Part shown: positions 1-8,530 of the stretch, piece by piece
How the letters are laid out: every line of letters begins with the position of its first letter
How positions within the stretch are numbered: position 1 is the first letter of the stretch
Assembly (NCBI RefSeq): GCF_003731635.1
Contig: NZ_RCUA01000078.1
Location: 2,062-66,061 of the forward strand
Length of the DNA stretch: 64,000 nucleotides
Direction: 5' to 3'
Source of the DNA: Marisediminitalea oceani
GTDB lineage: Bacteria > Pseudomonadota > Gammaproteobacteria > Enterobacterales > Alteromonadaceae
The notes under the pieces: model-generated
What the model was told of the DNA's origin: nothing
The model's database searches: none
What the model saw: the letters and a program-made list of their open reading frames with translations, nothing else
Made by a program: the position numbers and the translations under genes

Positions 1-795
1 TGCCAAGACTAATGCTAACTGATAAGCGGTGGCAAAAGCTACTTCAAGTAATGAAGAGCACAGGCCGCATTTATAACAAACCAGAACACAGAATGACCTT
101 TGAAGGGATACTTTACCGGTTGAGAACCGGTATCCCGTGGAGAGATTTACCCACAGAGTTTGGAGGCTGGAATACCATCTATCGACGCTTCAATTTATGG
201 TCGAAGAAAGGTTTATTAAATAATTTATTCAATGAGTTAGCAAAACTGGCTGATTATGACTGGGTCTTTGCTGATGGTTCTATTGTCAAAGCTCATCAGC
301 ATAGTACAGGTGCTGCGACTTCAGACAATGAGTGCATAGGAAAGAGCCGTGGTGGCAATTCGACAAAAATCCATTTAGCCGTGGATAGTGGGGGTCTTCC
401 CATTTATTTTGAGCTATCAGAAGGCCAGAGAAATGACATTGCTCGTGCTCAAAGTTTGGTTGACCACTTACAGGAAGTAAATGTTTTCGTAGGCGACAAA
501 GGCTACGATAGTGATGCATTAAGGGAATATATTGAAGCCAGAGGCGGTATTTCAGTCATACCAAAACGTAATTATGGCCAAGATATAGACAAAGAGAGTG
601 TCGATTGGTGTCTTTATAAATATCGACACTTAGTTGAAAATGCATTTGCTCGAATAAAACATTATCGTTCAATATCAACAAGATATGAAAAGTTAGCGAG
701 AAACTATGCCAGTATGGTATCACTGGCATTTTCAATGATGTGGCTGCCGATGTACTGCTGAGTGAAATATGTACAGCAAAGATCAACAGGCCTTA
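1..795 (+). mobile_element. IS5-family insertion sequence, left end outside window
   Basis: The stretch holds a transposase gene and, 31 bases downstream of its stop, a candidate right terminal inverted repeat. Read inward from the outside, that end starts GGCCTGTTGATCTTTGC at 776-792. It is followed by TTA (793-795), which fits the short T-N-A target duplications of several IS5 subgroups. The left end lies before base 1, so the repeat pair and the duplication cannot be confirmed. The exact right boundary is inference. Confidence 0.6.
12..761 (+). CDS. IS5-family transposase (DDE)
   Basis: A 249-residue DDE transposase that cuts and joins the ends of its own insertion sequence. The N-terminal part (about 1-65) is the helix-turn-helix-like domain typical of IS5 transposases, with the motif IPWRDLP followed by GGWNTIYRRF. 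The catalytic triad can be read as D88 (FADGS), D162 (VGDKGYD) and E209 (HLVENAF). The C-terminal basic segment RIKHYRSISTRYEK is the usual IS5 signature. It is one open frame, unlike the many IS427-group elements that need a frameshift. No internal stop or deletion is visible, so the protein may be active. The ATG at 12 is only 11 bases from the window edge; a start further upstream cannot be excluded. Confidence 0.92.
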   Translation: MLTDKRWQKLLQVMKSTGRIYNKPEHRMTFEGILYRLRTGIPWRDLPTEFGGWNTIYRRFNLWSKKGLLNNLFNELAKLADYDWVFADGSIVKAHQHSTGAATSDNECIGKSRGGNSTKIHLAVDSGGLPIYFELSEGQRNDIARAQSLVDHLQEVNVFVGDKGYDSDALREYIEARGGISVIPKRNYGQDIDKESVDWCLYKYRHLVENAFARIKHYRSISTRYEKLARNYASMVSLAFSMMWLPMYC

Positions 796-876
796 GCGTG
801 AGCAGGATTTTATTCATTTTTTAAACCTTAAAATAGATAACATCAGGGGTTTCAAAACTGGCAACGTATAGTCGTA

Positions 877-1365
877 TCATGTCACGCGAACTATATTGAG
901 ATTCTCGCTGTCAGTTGGTGCTTCAAAGTATCGGGTGACCTGGCGAAATACCGCTTCTGTATCAAATTTAGCTCTTTGCGGCTGTTCAACGCGACGTTGA
1001 GCAATTTGAGCTAAACACTGTTCATCAGAAACATCTAAATACCAGAGTTCGTGTTTACTGTGTGTTTCGGTACACAGCGATGTAAACCAGGCTCTTTGTT
1101 TTACAGTGTTGGCAGGAAAATCCATCACAACATTCACGCCGAGGCTAAGTAAGCCCTGTACATGGTTTTTAATAAATGGCCGGATTAGAGCTGAATATTT
1201 GATGTAATCGTCAAAGGTTTGGATCAGCCCAGGGTAATGCGCTGTGAGCCAATCATCTTCTGCAATCACCAGCGCGTTATTGTCTTGCGCAACAAGTCCG
1301 GAACGGGTGGATTTACCCGCGCCCATTTTGCCGCAGAAAAAGAATAGCTTGCCCGGATTACTCAT
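877..1365 (-). CDS. P-loop ATP-binding protein, AAA_33/zeta-like small kinase
   Basis: A 162-residue cytoplasmic protein with a Walker A loop GKMGAGKST at residues 12-20. A hydrophobic strand ending in MDFPAN (about 87-92) is a probable Walker B-like position. An arginine-rich lid-like segment (AQRRVEQPQRAKF) lies near residue 130. This is the layout of small P-loop kinases (AAA_33, zeta-toxin or shikimate-kinase fold). The substrate cannot be read from sequence. The ATG is preceded by GGAG at good spacing. No antitoxin-like partner lies next to it, so a toxin role is not supported. It sits between the IS5 element and a hydrolase on the same strand. Confidence 0.75.
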   Translation of the reverse strand: MSNPGKLFFFCGKMGAGKSTRSGLVAQDNNALVIAEDDWLTAHYPGLIQTFDDYIKYSALIRPFIKNHVQGLLSLGVNVVMDFPANTVKQRAWFTSLCTETHSKHELWYLDVSDEQCLAQIAQRRVEQPQRAKFDTEAVFRQVTRYFEAPTDSENLNIVRVT

Positions 1366-1412
1366 GTTTTCTCCATCAGTTGCCAGTGGCAGAGCGCCTC
1401 ATCAATCCTTAT

Positions 1413-2324
1413 TCAAAGGAGCTTTGCCGCCGCCTCAGACATCCGTTTATACTCATGGCCAACATCAGGCACAACCTGTATCTGCCAGTTAAAATCGAAG
1501 CCGTTATCCCCTGCTACGGTTTTAGACGCTTGAAAAAAGTTTGAGCCCCGTTCTAACCGATTAGGCCCCTGCTCCATTGCCATTTCGGTTTGGTCCAGCT
1601 GCCCTTGTTGGGCATTGTTATCCAGCTCACCAAGAAGCACCACCAGATGTTTAGCAAAAGAACCCTGCAGATTATAATTAACGTCACCCAGTCCGTAAGG
1701 GTAAGGCACCATTTCATCCATAAACGAATACGTGCCGGCGTTGGCTGCTATGGCTTTTTTAATACGGGACTGCGGCTTCATTGCCACCATGCGCTGAACA
1801 AACTGACCGCCGGCCGAATGCCCGAAAATGTGGTAACCATCCAGCGAAAGCCCGTTTACGTTATTCACATGGTCAAAAATATTTTCCACCACCGTAAAAG
1901 CCCACTCATTTTCGGGGTTTTGCCACCCAAAATAACTTTCTAAATTGCCTTCCTGATAGTCATTCGTAATGACCCGATAGAACTTACTGGCAAATTCGGG
2001 GGCAATCAGCATTATTCTTTTCTGCTCGGCAAGCTCTGTCCATGCATCGAGATAATCCTCCGCATTTCTGCCCATGCCATGCATAACAAACAGTACCGGA
2101 TTTGCAGGGGTCCACTCTGCTGGTTTGTATGTCCAGACTCTGATGGTTTTGCGATCGGTATGTTGATAGGCGTTAATGACAAAGCTGTCTTTACCTGTGG
2201 CAAAAGGTTTTGCTTCGGTTCTTTCTGGCCCGGTAGGAAGGATGTAAAGATACAGGTAGCCAACGGCTACAATAACAACGGTAATCAAAAGTACAGACGA
2301 CACCAGCCATTTGAAGACTCTCAC
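1413..2324 (-). CDS. Membrane-anchored alpha/beta hydrolase
   Basis: A 303-residue serine hydrolase of the alpha/beta fold. An N-terminal hydrophobic helix (about residues 5-29) would anchor it in the inner membrane or act as an uncleaved signal, placing the catalytic domain in the periplasm. HGMGRN near residue 82 is the oxyanion-hole loop. GHSAGG with S170 is the nucleophile elbow, and the histidine in VGHEY near the C-terminus completes the likely triad. The layout resembles poly(3-hydroxybutyrate) depolymerase or feruloyl esterase-like proteins, but the substrate is unknown. The start is GTG at 2324, chosen because AAAGGAG stands six bases upstream. Confidence 0.8.
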   Translation of the reverse strand: MRVFKWLVSSVLLITVVIVAVGYLYLYILPTGPERTEAKPFATGKDSFVINAYQHTDRKTIRVWTYKPAEWTPANPVLFVMHGMGRNAEDYLDAWTELAEQKRIMLIAPEFASKFYRVITNDYQEGNLESYFGWQNPENEWAFTVVENIFDHVNNVNGLSLDGYHIFGHSAGGQFVQRMVAMKPQSRIKKAIAANAGTYSFMDEMVPYPYGLGDVNYNLQGSFAKHLVVLLGELDNNAQQGQLDQTEMAMEQGPNRLERGSNFFQASKTVAGDNGFDFNWQIQVVPDVGHEYKRMSEAAAKLL

Positions 2325-2635
2325 TTAAAACTCCTTTTAAAAAATGCGCTTCCTGACCCGCTATGAAAATGGCATAACATCATCACGCTATGAAGCGCGC
2401 AATAATATTTAAGACTCTCGGTGGCCACGCCGCAGGCAGAGCGTTCAGCCTATGTAGTTATAAAGACAGGCTGAGTAACGTGAATATTTCAACAGACTAT
2501 ATCAACTTTTTATTATGCAGGGTGAAGAGCACAAGAATTCTTACAAAATGTTGTTATGTAGGGGGTTATCGATATTGTCTGGAAGATAGTGGCGATGGTT
2601 TGGAGCGGTTGTCAGAAAAATGAAGCAACCACAGT
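2325..2635. other. Intergenic gap without convincing gene
   Basis: About 310 bases between the hydrolase start and the ABM-protein stop. The left side must hold the hydrolase promoter. A 77-codon frame on + (2390-2623) has a cysteine-rich, low-similarity product and no clear ribosome site, so it is not called. No repeat or terminator was recognised. Confidence 0.5.
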
Positions 2636-2911
2636 TTATTTAAAAATCTGGTAATGACGTTCAACGTTAACGGTAACCTTGCCCCAGTCAGAATCTCTTA
2701 CTCTTTGCTGATGTTGCTCAAAAGCGCTTTGACTCGTGAACTCTTCATAAACATCAAAACGAAGCGGATCCTTTTTATTTTCAACAACTTTAAAGGTAAT
2801 GCAGCCAGGCTCACCCAGCGTTAGCTGTTTATGCTTTACCAACGCCTGCTTTACCACGTCAAGCTCTGACGCAGGCACTAAAATAAACCCCTTTAATGTA
2901 ACTTTTGACAT
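2636..2911 (-). CDS. Antibiotic biosynthesis monooxygenase (ABM) domain protein
   Basis: A 91-residue protein of the dimeric ferredoxin-like ABM fold (YgiN/LsrG-like quinol or aldehyde-product monooxygenases). The pattern is GxIxV at the N-terminus (KGFILVPASELD), EPGCITFKVVEN, then RFDVYEEFTSQSAFEQHQ and a late conserved segment. EPGC and the Y-E-E-(F/W) string are the typical ABM core. The start is taken at the ATG of MSKVTLKG, with ACAGG seven bases upstream. A longer frame begins at 2989 but its extra 26 residues do not look like part of the fold. The physiological substrate is unknown. Confidence 0.75.
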   Translation of the reverse strand: MSKVTLKGFILVPASELDVVKQALVKHKQLTLGEPGCITFKVVENKKDPLRFDVYEEFTSQSAFEQHQQRVRDSDWGKVTVNVERHYQIFK

Positions 2912-3020
2912 AAAAACCTGTGAAGCAAACGTTGTAGTGAGCTTAACTACCGTTATGAATGAGCCGAAGCATCGCTCGGACTGTTGCATTTCTTAGTTAT
3001 ATAGCCCGAAATTAATTCCG

Positions 3021-3389
3021 CTAAAACGGGTCGGTATTTTTCGGTACATCCAGCAAGGTATTGGCGCTGCCACATACCGAACATCTCTGTCTGATGGTTA
3101 ACCTGTAGTTGAGCAAATAACTACAAGCATGCAGAAACTTTCCCAGTGACTTTATTAAGAACACGATAAAAAGCGCGAACTCAACGCCAAACTCCAACAA
3201 AAATCTGAATTGGCCAAACTCAAAAAAGGCCATAAAGATTGCATAAAAAAGACTCCCCACAACAATGCTAATTGCGGAAATGGCAAACAGGTAAAACGCT
3301 AGCAGGATAGTCAGCCCAAACATGTCCAGCAAACTGACCGAACCTGAAAATTTCCAGTTTTTATATTTACAACAGCATTTTAATTTCAT
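3021..3389 (-). CDS. Small membrane protein with C-terminal Cys motif
   Basis: A 122-residue protein that I do not recognise. It starts with a basic, cysteine-rich tip (KLKCCCKYKNWK). A long hydrophobic stretch follows, enough for two or three membrane segments (about 20-50 and 65-88). It ends with CSVCGSANT, a CxxC pair like a small metal-binding knuckle. The ATG lies two bases after the stop of the next gene upstream (3392-3637), so the two are almost certainly translated together. Base composition is more AT-rich than in the metabolic genes around it. No function is proposed. Confidence 0.6.
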   Translation of the reverse strand: MKLKCCCKYKNWKFSGSVSLLDMFGLTILLAFYLFAISAISIVVGSLFYAIFMAFFEFGQFRFLLEFGVEFALFIVFLIKSLGKFLHACSYLLNYRLTIRQRCSVCGSANTLLDVPKNTDPF

Positions 3390-3391
3390 TG

Positions 3392-3637
3392 TTAAACCGG
3401 TGCTATTTGTTGAACCAATGTGTCATAGATTAGGATGGCCGAAACTATAACAATTACCCAAAATGACAAACCAACAATGAGCACCATGAAGCCATCTGGA
3501 TCTATGTCTTCATTAAACTTGCGGCAGATAAGATAACCCATTCCTTTGCATAGAAATTCGATCAGCACTTCGGTGAAGAGTCGCCCAATAAATCTGGCCA
3601 CTATCTCTATTATGTCTGCAACTCCCTCTAGTGCCAC
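3392..3637 (-). CDS. Small membrane protein, unknown function
   Basis: An 81-residue product with an amphipathic N-terminal half (IIEIVARFIGRLFTEVLIEF) and one clear membrane helix near residues 52-72. I know no family for it. The start read here is GTG at 3637 with GAGGG about 11 bases upstream, which is weak. It is the middle member of three small membrane genes on the minus strand and is followed by the next one after two bases. Confidence 0.5.
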   Translation of the reverse strand: MALEGVADIIEIVARFIGRLFTEVLIEFLCKGMGYLICRKFNEDIDPDGFMVLIVGLSFWVIVIVSAILIYDTLVQQIAPV

Positions 3638-3712
3638 TAAGTTACCAACCCTCTTACGCTCGTTAAATCGGTGAAATCCCGTAACCTTTTTTAGCTAAAT
3701 CAGAACAGCAAT

Positions 3713-3991
3713 CTAACTCGAAGCGCTGGTTTCTGCATGTATATAAAGCAATATTTTCTCGATAGAATAAAAAACCAGGTGTAAAAGCGTGAATAAGCAG
3801 AAAATTAACGCGCCCCAGATATATCCCTGATCACCGGACACATACTCAATACCAAGCTCGTAATGGCGGTCAATGTTTGATTTGAGTAAATGCCAATTAA
3901 GGAATATTGCAAGCACAATAAACGCGAATAGCCACAATGTTGAAATGATATGATAGCGTTTAACTATTTTCCTGATCTTTTCTTCAGTCAT
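3713..3991 (-). CDS. Small two-helix membrane protein, unknown function
   Basis: A 92-residue protein with a charged N-terminus (TEEKIRKIVKRYH) and two membrane segments (about 16-34 and 58-80) joined by a roughly 25-residue loop. The ATG at 3991 is preferred over the GTG one codon earlier because AAAGGAGT stands six bases upstream of it. It is the first gene of the three small membrane genes. The family is not recognised. Confidence 0.6.
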   Translation of the reverse strand: MTEEKIRKIVKRYHIISTLWLFAFIVLAIFLNWHLLKSNIDRHYELGIEYVSGDQGYIWGALIFCLFTLLHLVFYSIEKILLYIHAETSASS

Positions 3992-4098
3992 CACTGACTC
4001 CTTTCAGTTGTTTTTAAGTCCATTCGCCATGCACCTATTACCGGGATCACAAACGAAAGTGCTAAAAAACTTGATGGTCCGTACATCCATTTGGCTTG

Positions 4099-4815
4099 TT
4101 AATCCGGTTCAAGATCAAATGACGCTCCGGCGGGCTGATAGAGTGAAGGCTTATTAATGGGCTGTACCTTAAACTGGTGGCGTATTTTTGGTGATAGTAA
4201 ATCTTCAAGCGCCTCTGGCTCAGTAATATCTGCGTCCAACCACCGCTGCAGGCTGTTATCTTTAAGCGATAACATTAATGGCGTGGACTTTTGATGCACA
4301 TCCATTAGTTTTTCGTGTGGCGGTAACGTAACAACCGAGCACGAGGTTTCCACAAACTCGTTACCGTGACTGTCATGACCGTGCCATTCACGATACAAGC
4401 CGCCCATGGCAAGCTGTGCATCAGGTTCGGCAATCATATCGTGGTAGGTCATTTTACTGCCGACTTTTTGCGACTCACCAAAACCAGCGACCGGAATAAC
4501 ACAACGGTGCTGTCGAAAGGAATGATATCCCGCGCTACGAGGCACATTGAGCTTGTCATAACGGGTATTGAAAGAAGTGTAACGTGACGGCTTAAAATGC
4601 ATAATGCCAGTGCTGTGTTCTGGCTCCAGCAGCAACCACCAGATGGCATTACGTGCTACCCTTTTCCCCTGTTGTTCGAGCACAATGGTTACTCTTTCAG
4701 TGGCGCGTACAAAACGGCTGAATCGCATACCCTCTTCCGGCCAGAAGCTAATTTCCAGCTGATCGCACAATTGCCTGACACCCGGGCTATCGGTAACGTT
4801 TAACCGGCCACACAC
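4099..4815 (-). CDS. SOS response-associated peptidase (SRAP/YedK-HMCES family)
   Basis: A 238-residue SRAP protein. Family members form a thiazolidine crosslink between Cys2 and abasic sites in single-stranded DNA and shield them during replication. The required residues are all present: C2 directly after the initiator (MCGR), N83 (FNTRYD), E114 (AGFGES) and H174 (VHQKSTPLML). The start is GTG at 4815, fixed by the need for Cys at position 2. It departs from the classic members in two places: the RYNVAP segment is replaced (RFSRFVRATERV), and the usual GWFEW/GFYEW becomes GFGES. It is therefore a divergent subfamily. It overlaps the end of the prenyltransferase gene by 16 bases, which suggests coupled translation. 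Confidence 0.85.
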   Translation of the reverse strand: MCGRLNVTDSPGVRQLCDQLEISFWPEEGMRFSRFVRATERVTIVLEQQGKRVARNAIWWLLLEPEHSTGIMHFKPSRYTSFNTRYDKLNVPRSAGYHSFRQHRCVIPVAGFGESQKVGSKMTYHDMIAEPDAQLAMGGLYREWHGHDSHGNEFVETSCSVVTLPPHEKLMDVHQKSTPLMLSLKDNSLQRWLDADITEPEALEDLLSPKIRHQFKVQPINKPSLYQPAGASFDLEPD

Positions 4816-5705
4816 AATACCACTCCTAATAATAATGGAGTTGCCAGGGTCATCATCACATTCTGACCCATTGCCGCCAGAAAGCCTTTATCGGGTTGTT
4901 CAAACTGTTTGGCTTGTTGATAGATTCGCCAGCCTGGCAGCATAGGTAATAAACAAACAAGGCTGTACCAGGGCAGACTAAAAACTACAACGGTTAATAC
5001 AACTACCAGTATGGTGAGCAGCCACTGAGCTAAGTAAAGCCTGGCAGAAAATGCATAACCGTATTCAATCAGCACATGGTTGCGGCCATGCTCTGCGTCA
5101 CTGGCGGCATCCGGAAATTGATTGAGTAACAACAGATTGTTAGTCAGCAGTGTGGGGATCAACGCCAACAGCAGCATGGTTATATTATGTGAGCCGCTAA
5201 CCGCCACGTAGCTGCCATAAGACATCAGCACACCAAAACCCAAACCTGGTGCCACCAGACACAGCCAGGGATAGCGATTAAGCACCGGCGTATAGCTCAC
5301 CACAATCACAACACCCAGTACGCCCATGGCAAATAATGACATCCAGGCTTCGGGCGAATGGCGCAGCACCATAATGCCCGACACAATGGTGAGCAGCACA
5401 AAGGCGATCCCGATGTATTTAACCAGCCCGGCTACGGAAGGTTCGTTTACCAGTGCCCCGCTACCGCCGCTGAAGGGCGTGCGGTTAGTAGCAAAGTCCA
5501 GTTTGCTGGTGCAATCCACATATTCGTTCAGCATATTCACGGCGATGTGAGCACACAGGCCACAAACAACAATTAAACTAAATAAAAACCAGGAACCGTC
5601 TATATTTAAAAAGTTAACAAAGCCAAAGCTGAGTGTCAGACAACTCACTACCAGCAATAAAAACGGCGGACGCATGGTTTTAACAACGGTAGATAGAACG
5701 CTCAT
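4800..5705 (-). CDS. UbiA-family prenyltransferase
   Basis: A 301-residue polytopic membrane protein with about eight or nine helices. The two aspartate-rich motifs of the UbiA superfamily are visible: NEYVDCTSKLD near residue 74, and QFPDAASDAEHGR near residue 195. Both bind Mg-diphosphate of the prenyl donor. The pattern is nearest to MenA/1,4-dihydroxy-2-naphthoate or related prenyltransferases, but the aromatic acceptor cannot be decided here and no menaquinone genes are adjacent. The ATG at 5705 (MSVLSTVVK) is chosen because AGGAGCAGGGA precedes it. A TTG 14 codons upstream has no such site. Confidence 0.8.
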   Translation of the reverse strand: MSVLSTVVKTMRPPFLLLVVSCLTLSFGFVNFLNIDGSWFLFSLIVVCGLCAHIAVNMLNEYVDCTSKLDFATNRTPFSGGSGALVNEPSVAGLVKYIGIAFVLLTIVSGIMVLRHSPEAWMSLFAMGVLGVVIVVSYTPVLNRYPWLCLVAPGLGFGVLMSYGSYVAVSGSHNITMLLLALIPTLLTNNLLLLNQFPDAASDAEHGRNHVLIEYGYAFSARLYLAQWLLTILVVVLTVVVFSLPWYSLVCLLPMLPGWRIYQQAKQFEQPDKGFLAAMGQNVMMTLATPLLLGVVLCVAG

Positions 5706-5803
5706 TCCCTGCTCCTGTGCAGTCGGTTGGTTAATGATCTGCTTCAATAATAAATAACGACAGTTGCGCTAAACTTAAGGTATGTCGAGCTGATGGCATT
5801 TTG

Positions 5804-6991
5804 ATGGATACTCTCCTTTCAACCAGTATCGAGTTAAACAAAGTCAATATCTTACTGACTCTGCTGTTCAGTATTGGCTGGATCGTGATTGCCAAACCAT
5901 TGCAGTTGTACCACAACAGCAGTATCCGCTTTGCCCTGGCCAACCTGCTATTTGCGCTGGCATTGTTACTCGACTTTCGTCATCCCGACAATCCCACACT
6001 TTTTTTGTGGGTGATTGCCGATATCATATTACTGATTTCATTTATTATCTATAACCTTGCGCTTCGTCACCTGTTTCGATTAACCATCGATCCTAAATGG
6101 TTTAGCTCGATGATTATCCTGGTGAGTGTGGCCTATGTGCTGTTTTTACCTGGCTGGATAAGGCCTGAAACGGTGGCCGTGCTCAGTTTGGTTATGGTTA
6201 TTGTGGTGATGCTGGCCACCCTCAAAATGAAATTTAACGCTCTGCATGCGGCTTTTTCTGCCAGTATTGCCAGCATTTTGTGTCTCGCAGACGTGCTGAT
6301 CATCACGATGGTGAGCAGTAAGCTTACGTTTTGGGCATTTGCAGTACCCGTTCCGCAAAACAGTTTATTCTTTTCGCCTTACAATCCGTCGCTGATGCTA
6401 TGGATGCAGGTAGTACTGATTATCCTGATCAATACCACAGCGGTGGGCACAACAATATCGCGTTTAATTGTTCGCATGAAATACCTGGCCGAACACGACC
6501 AGCTGACCGGATTACTCAATCGCCGGGCGTTTCAGTCACAACTGGAATACCAGTTCTCGCTCTTTCAGCGTTATCAACGGCCCTTCAGTATTCTGATGCT
6601 CGACATCGATTACTTTAAATTAATTAACGATACCTTTGGACACAGCGCTGGTGACAAAGCCATTGTGCACACCGCCAGACAGCTCAAACAGCAGGTCAGG
6701 CAATCCGATTTGGTTGCTCGTTTTGGTGGAGAAGAGTTTATTGTGTTATTGGCCGATCAGTCCTTAACCGAGGCCAAACTCATTGCGGATAAGATTTGTC
6801 AGTCATTAAGCGAGACTAAATGGGCCGATGCCGCCGATCCACTCACTATCAGTATTGGTTGTGTTGAGGCGAGTCAGGCCCGGGATCCGGACCAACTGTT
6901 AAAACTCGCCGATGATGCGCTGTACCAGGCCAAAGCCAACGGCAGGGATCAGGCTGTCATGGCTGGCAGCAAAGTAAGCTATCTGACTTAA
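5804..6991 (+). CDS. Membrane-bound diguanylate cyclase (GGDEF)
   Basis: A 395-residue inner-membrane enzyme that makes cyclic di-GMP from two GTP. Six or seven N-terminal membrane helices (about 15-220) form an uncharacterised sensor part. The linker leads into a full GGDEF domain with the entry motif DQLTGLLNRRAF and the signature RFGGEEF near residue 309, an active variant. RQSD lies five residues before the signature and is a standard inhibitory I-site, so product feedback is likely. ATG 5804 is taken; a TTG one codon earlier is possible. The stop overlaps the end of rmuC by four bases in convergent orientation. Confidence 0.92.
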   Translation: MDTLLSTSIELNKVNILLTLLFSIGWIVIAKPLQLYHNSSIRFALANLLFALALLLDFRHPDNPTLFLWVIADIILLISFIIYNLALRHLFRLTIDPKWFSSMIILVSVAYVLFLPGWIRPETVAVLSLVMVIVVMLATLKMKFNALHAAFSASIASILCLADVLIITMVSSKLTFWAFAVPVPQNSLFFSPYNPSLMLWMQVVLIILINTTAVGTTISRLIVRMKYLAEHDQLTGLLNRRAFQSQLEYQFSLFQRYQRPFSILMLDIDYFKLINDTFGHSAGDKAIVHTARQLKQQVRQSDLVARFGGEEFIVLLADQSLTEAKLIADKICQSLSETKWADAADPLTISIGCVEASQARDPDQLLKLADDALYQAKANGRDQAVMAGSKVSYLT

Positions 6992-8430
6992 TCCTGCTCG
7001 TCAGCTTCATCATCACTGGTATCGGCCAGGCGCTTGCTGGGTTGTACACCCAGGGCACGGAATTGCTCAACCTGACGCACCAGATTGCCCCGCCCGCTGG
7101 TTAATTTATTCAGCGCCGCATCGTAGTGCTTCTGCGTGCTTTCTACCGCTTTACCAATTTTTTCCATATCCCCCACAAAGCCGGCAAACTTATCGTACAG
7201 TTTGGCTGCATGCTGTGCGATTTTCTGGGCATTCTGATTCTGATATTCGTACTGCCAGATGTTGTTTATGGTACGTAGTGCAACTAACAGATTGGTGGGC
7301 GAAACCAGCATAATGTTGTTATTAAGCGCCAGCGTCACCAGTTCCGGATCGCTTTCTACCGCCAATAAAAACGCGGGTTCTACCGGAATAAACATCAGTA
7401 CGTAATCCAGTGAACGGATCGCTTCCAGCTCGTGGTAATCTTTTGCGCCCAGCGCTTTAATGTGGGTGCGCAATGAGTTTACATGTTCTTTTAAATAGCG
7501 CGCCCGTTCATCATCATTATCACTGTTAAAATACCGTTCATAAGCGGCCAGACTTACTTTGGAGTCGATGATCACATCTTTATCATTAGGCAGGTGTACC
7601 ACCACATCCGGCTGCTGTAATTTGCCCTGTTCATTGCGGGCAGAAACCTGGGTTTCAAATTCATGGCCTTCGCGTAATCCGGATTCCTTGAGGATGCGTT
7701 CCAGCACAACTTCGCCCCAGTTCCCCTGCTGCTTGTTATCGCCTTTTAGGGCGCGGGTCAGCGCAGCGGCGTCTTCGGTGATTTGCTGATTAAGCGCTTT
7801 TAAACCCAGAATTTCTGTTTTTAGCGAGGCCCGTTCCTGCCCTTCCTTAACATACTGATCGGTTACCTGCTTCTTGAAGCCTTCAATCTGATCTTTCAAT
7901 GGGTTGAGCAGTGCATCCAGGCGAGTTTTACTCTCGTTGCCAAAGCTTTCTGCTTTTTGCTGGAAAATACGGTTGGCCAGGTTTTCAAATTGTTCCTGCA
8001 AGCGTTTTTCGGCTTTTTGCAGAGTGGCGAGCTTTTCCTCGTGAGATTTTTCGGCGACATCAAAGGCTGCCTGGCGGGCATCGCTGGCGGCTTTTAACTG
8101 CGTGTAATCGGCCTGCAGAGATTTCAGATCACTTTGTAATTGCTCTCGCTGCTGCTGGGCTTCCGGCAACAATGCCGCTTTGGCAGACTGCTCCTGCAGC
8201 GAACCCTGTAGCGTAGATAGCTGTTGCTTAAGCTCGCTAATATCCTGCTGGGCTCTTTGTTGAACAGCGTCCAAAGTTTGCTGTGCCTGCTCAAGCTGCT
8301 GGGCTAACAACTGTTGCTCCGCCAGCGCCTGCTGCGCCTGCGCCTTGCCCTGAAAGCGGCCAATTACCAGGCCAACAATTAACGCCAGCAGTGCTGCGCC
8401 GGCGGGAATAATAATATTAAGGTGTTCCAT
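6988..8430 (-). CDS. rmuC: DNA recombination protein RmuC
   Basis: A 480-residue protein that limits inversion or rearrangement at repeats in E. coli. A single N-terminal membrane helix (about 6-24, ending GLVIGRF) is followed by a long glutamine- and alanine-rich coiled coil to about residue 190. The RmuC nuclease-like core then carries WGEVVLERILKESGL, the DVVVHLPNDKDVIIDSKVSL motif and FIPVEPAF. The IDSK motif is the restriction endonuclease-like centre of the family. ATG 8430 (MEHLNIIIP) is chosen over a TTG seven codons upstream because the membrane helix then follows at once. It sits just downstream of the fumarase terminator, so its own promoter must lie in a very short space. Confidence 0.92.
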   Translation of the reverse strand: MEHLNIIIPAGAALLALIVGLVIGRFQGKAQAQQALAEQQLLAQQLEQAQQTLDAVQQRAQQDISELKQQLSTLQGSLQEQSAKAALLPEAQQQREQLQSDLKSLQADYTQLKAASDARQAAFDVAEKSHEEKLATLQKAEKRLQEQFENLANRIFQQKAESFGNESKTRLDALLNPLKDQIEGFKKQVTDQYVKEGQERASLKTEILGLKALNQQITEDAAALTRALKGDNKQQGNWGEVVLERILKESGLREGHEFETQVSARNEQGKLQQPDVVVHLPNDKDVIIDSKVSLAAYERYFNSDNDDERARYLKEHVNSLRTHIKALGAKDYHELEAIRSLDYVLMFIPVEPAFLLAVESDPELVTLALNNNIMLVSPTNLLVALRTINNIWQYEYQNQNAQKIAQHAAKLYDKFAGFVGDMEKIGKAVESTQKHYDAALNKLTSGRGNLVRQVEQFRALGVQPSKRLADTSDDEADEQD

Positions 8431-8452
8431 TACCAACCTGAATAACTTCAAT

Positions 8453-8484
8453 AAAAAAACGGGTAACTCATGTTACCCGTTTTT
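8453..8484 (-). terminator. Rho-independent terminator of the fumarase gene
   Basis: A near-perfect hairpin GGGTAAC-tcat-GTTACCC, flanked by A-tract and T-tract on both sides, stands 47 bases downstream of the fumarase stop on the minus strand. It is symmetric and could act in both directions, but only the minus-strand gene ends here. Confidence 0.85.
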
Positions 8485-8530
8485 GACATCGGTTTAAGCG
8501 AAGAATCGCTTATTCGGTGTTAAATGCTGG

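Noticed and set aside
877-1365. P-loop protein as a zeta-type toxin
   Set aside because: No small antitoxin gene is adjacent and no toxin-specific residues can be shown; only the kinase fold is supported.
2390-2623. A 77-codon open frame on + between the hydrolase and ABM genes
   Set aside because: No ribosome site, a cysteine-rich and family-less product, and it lies across the region that should carry the hydrolase promoter.
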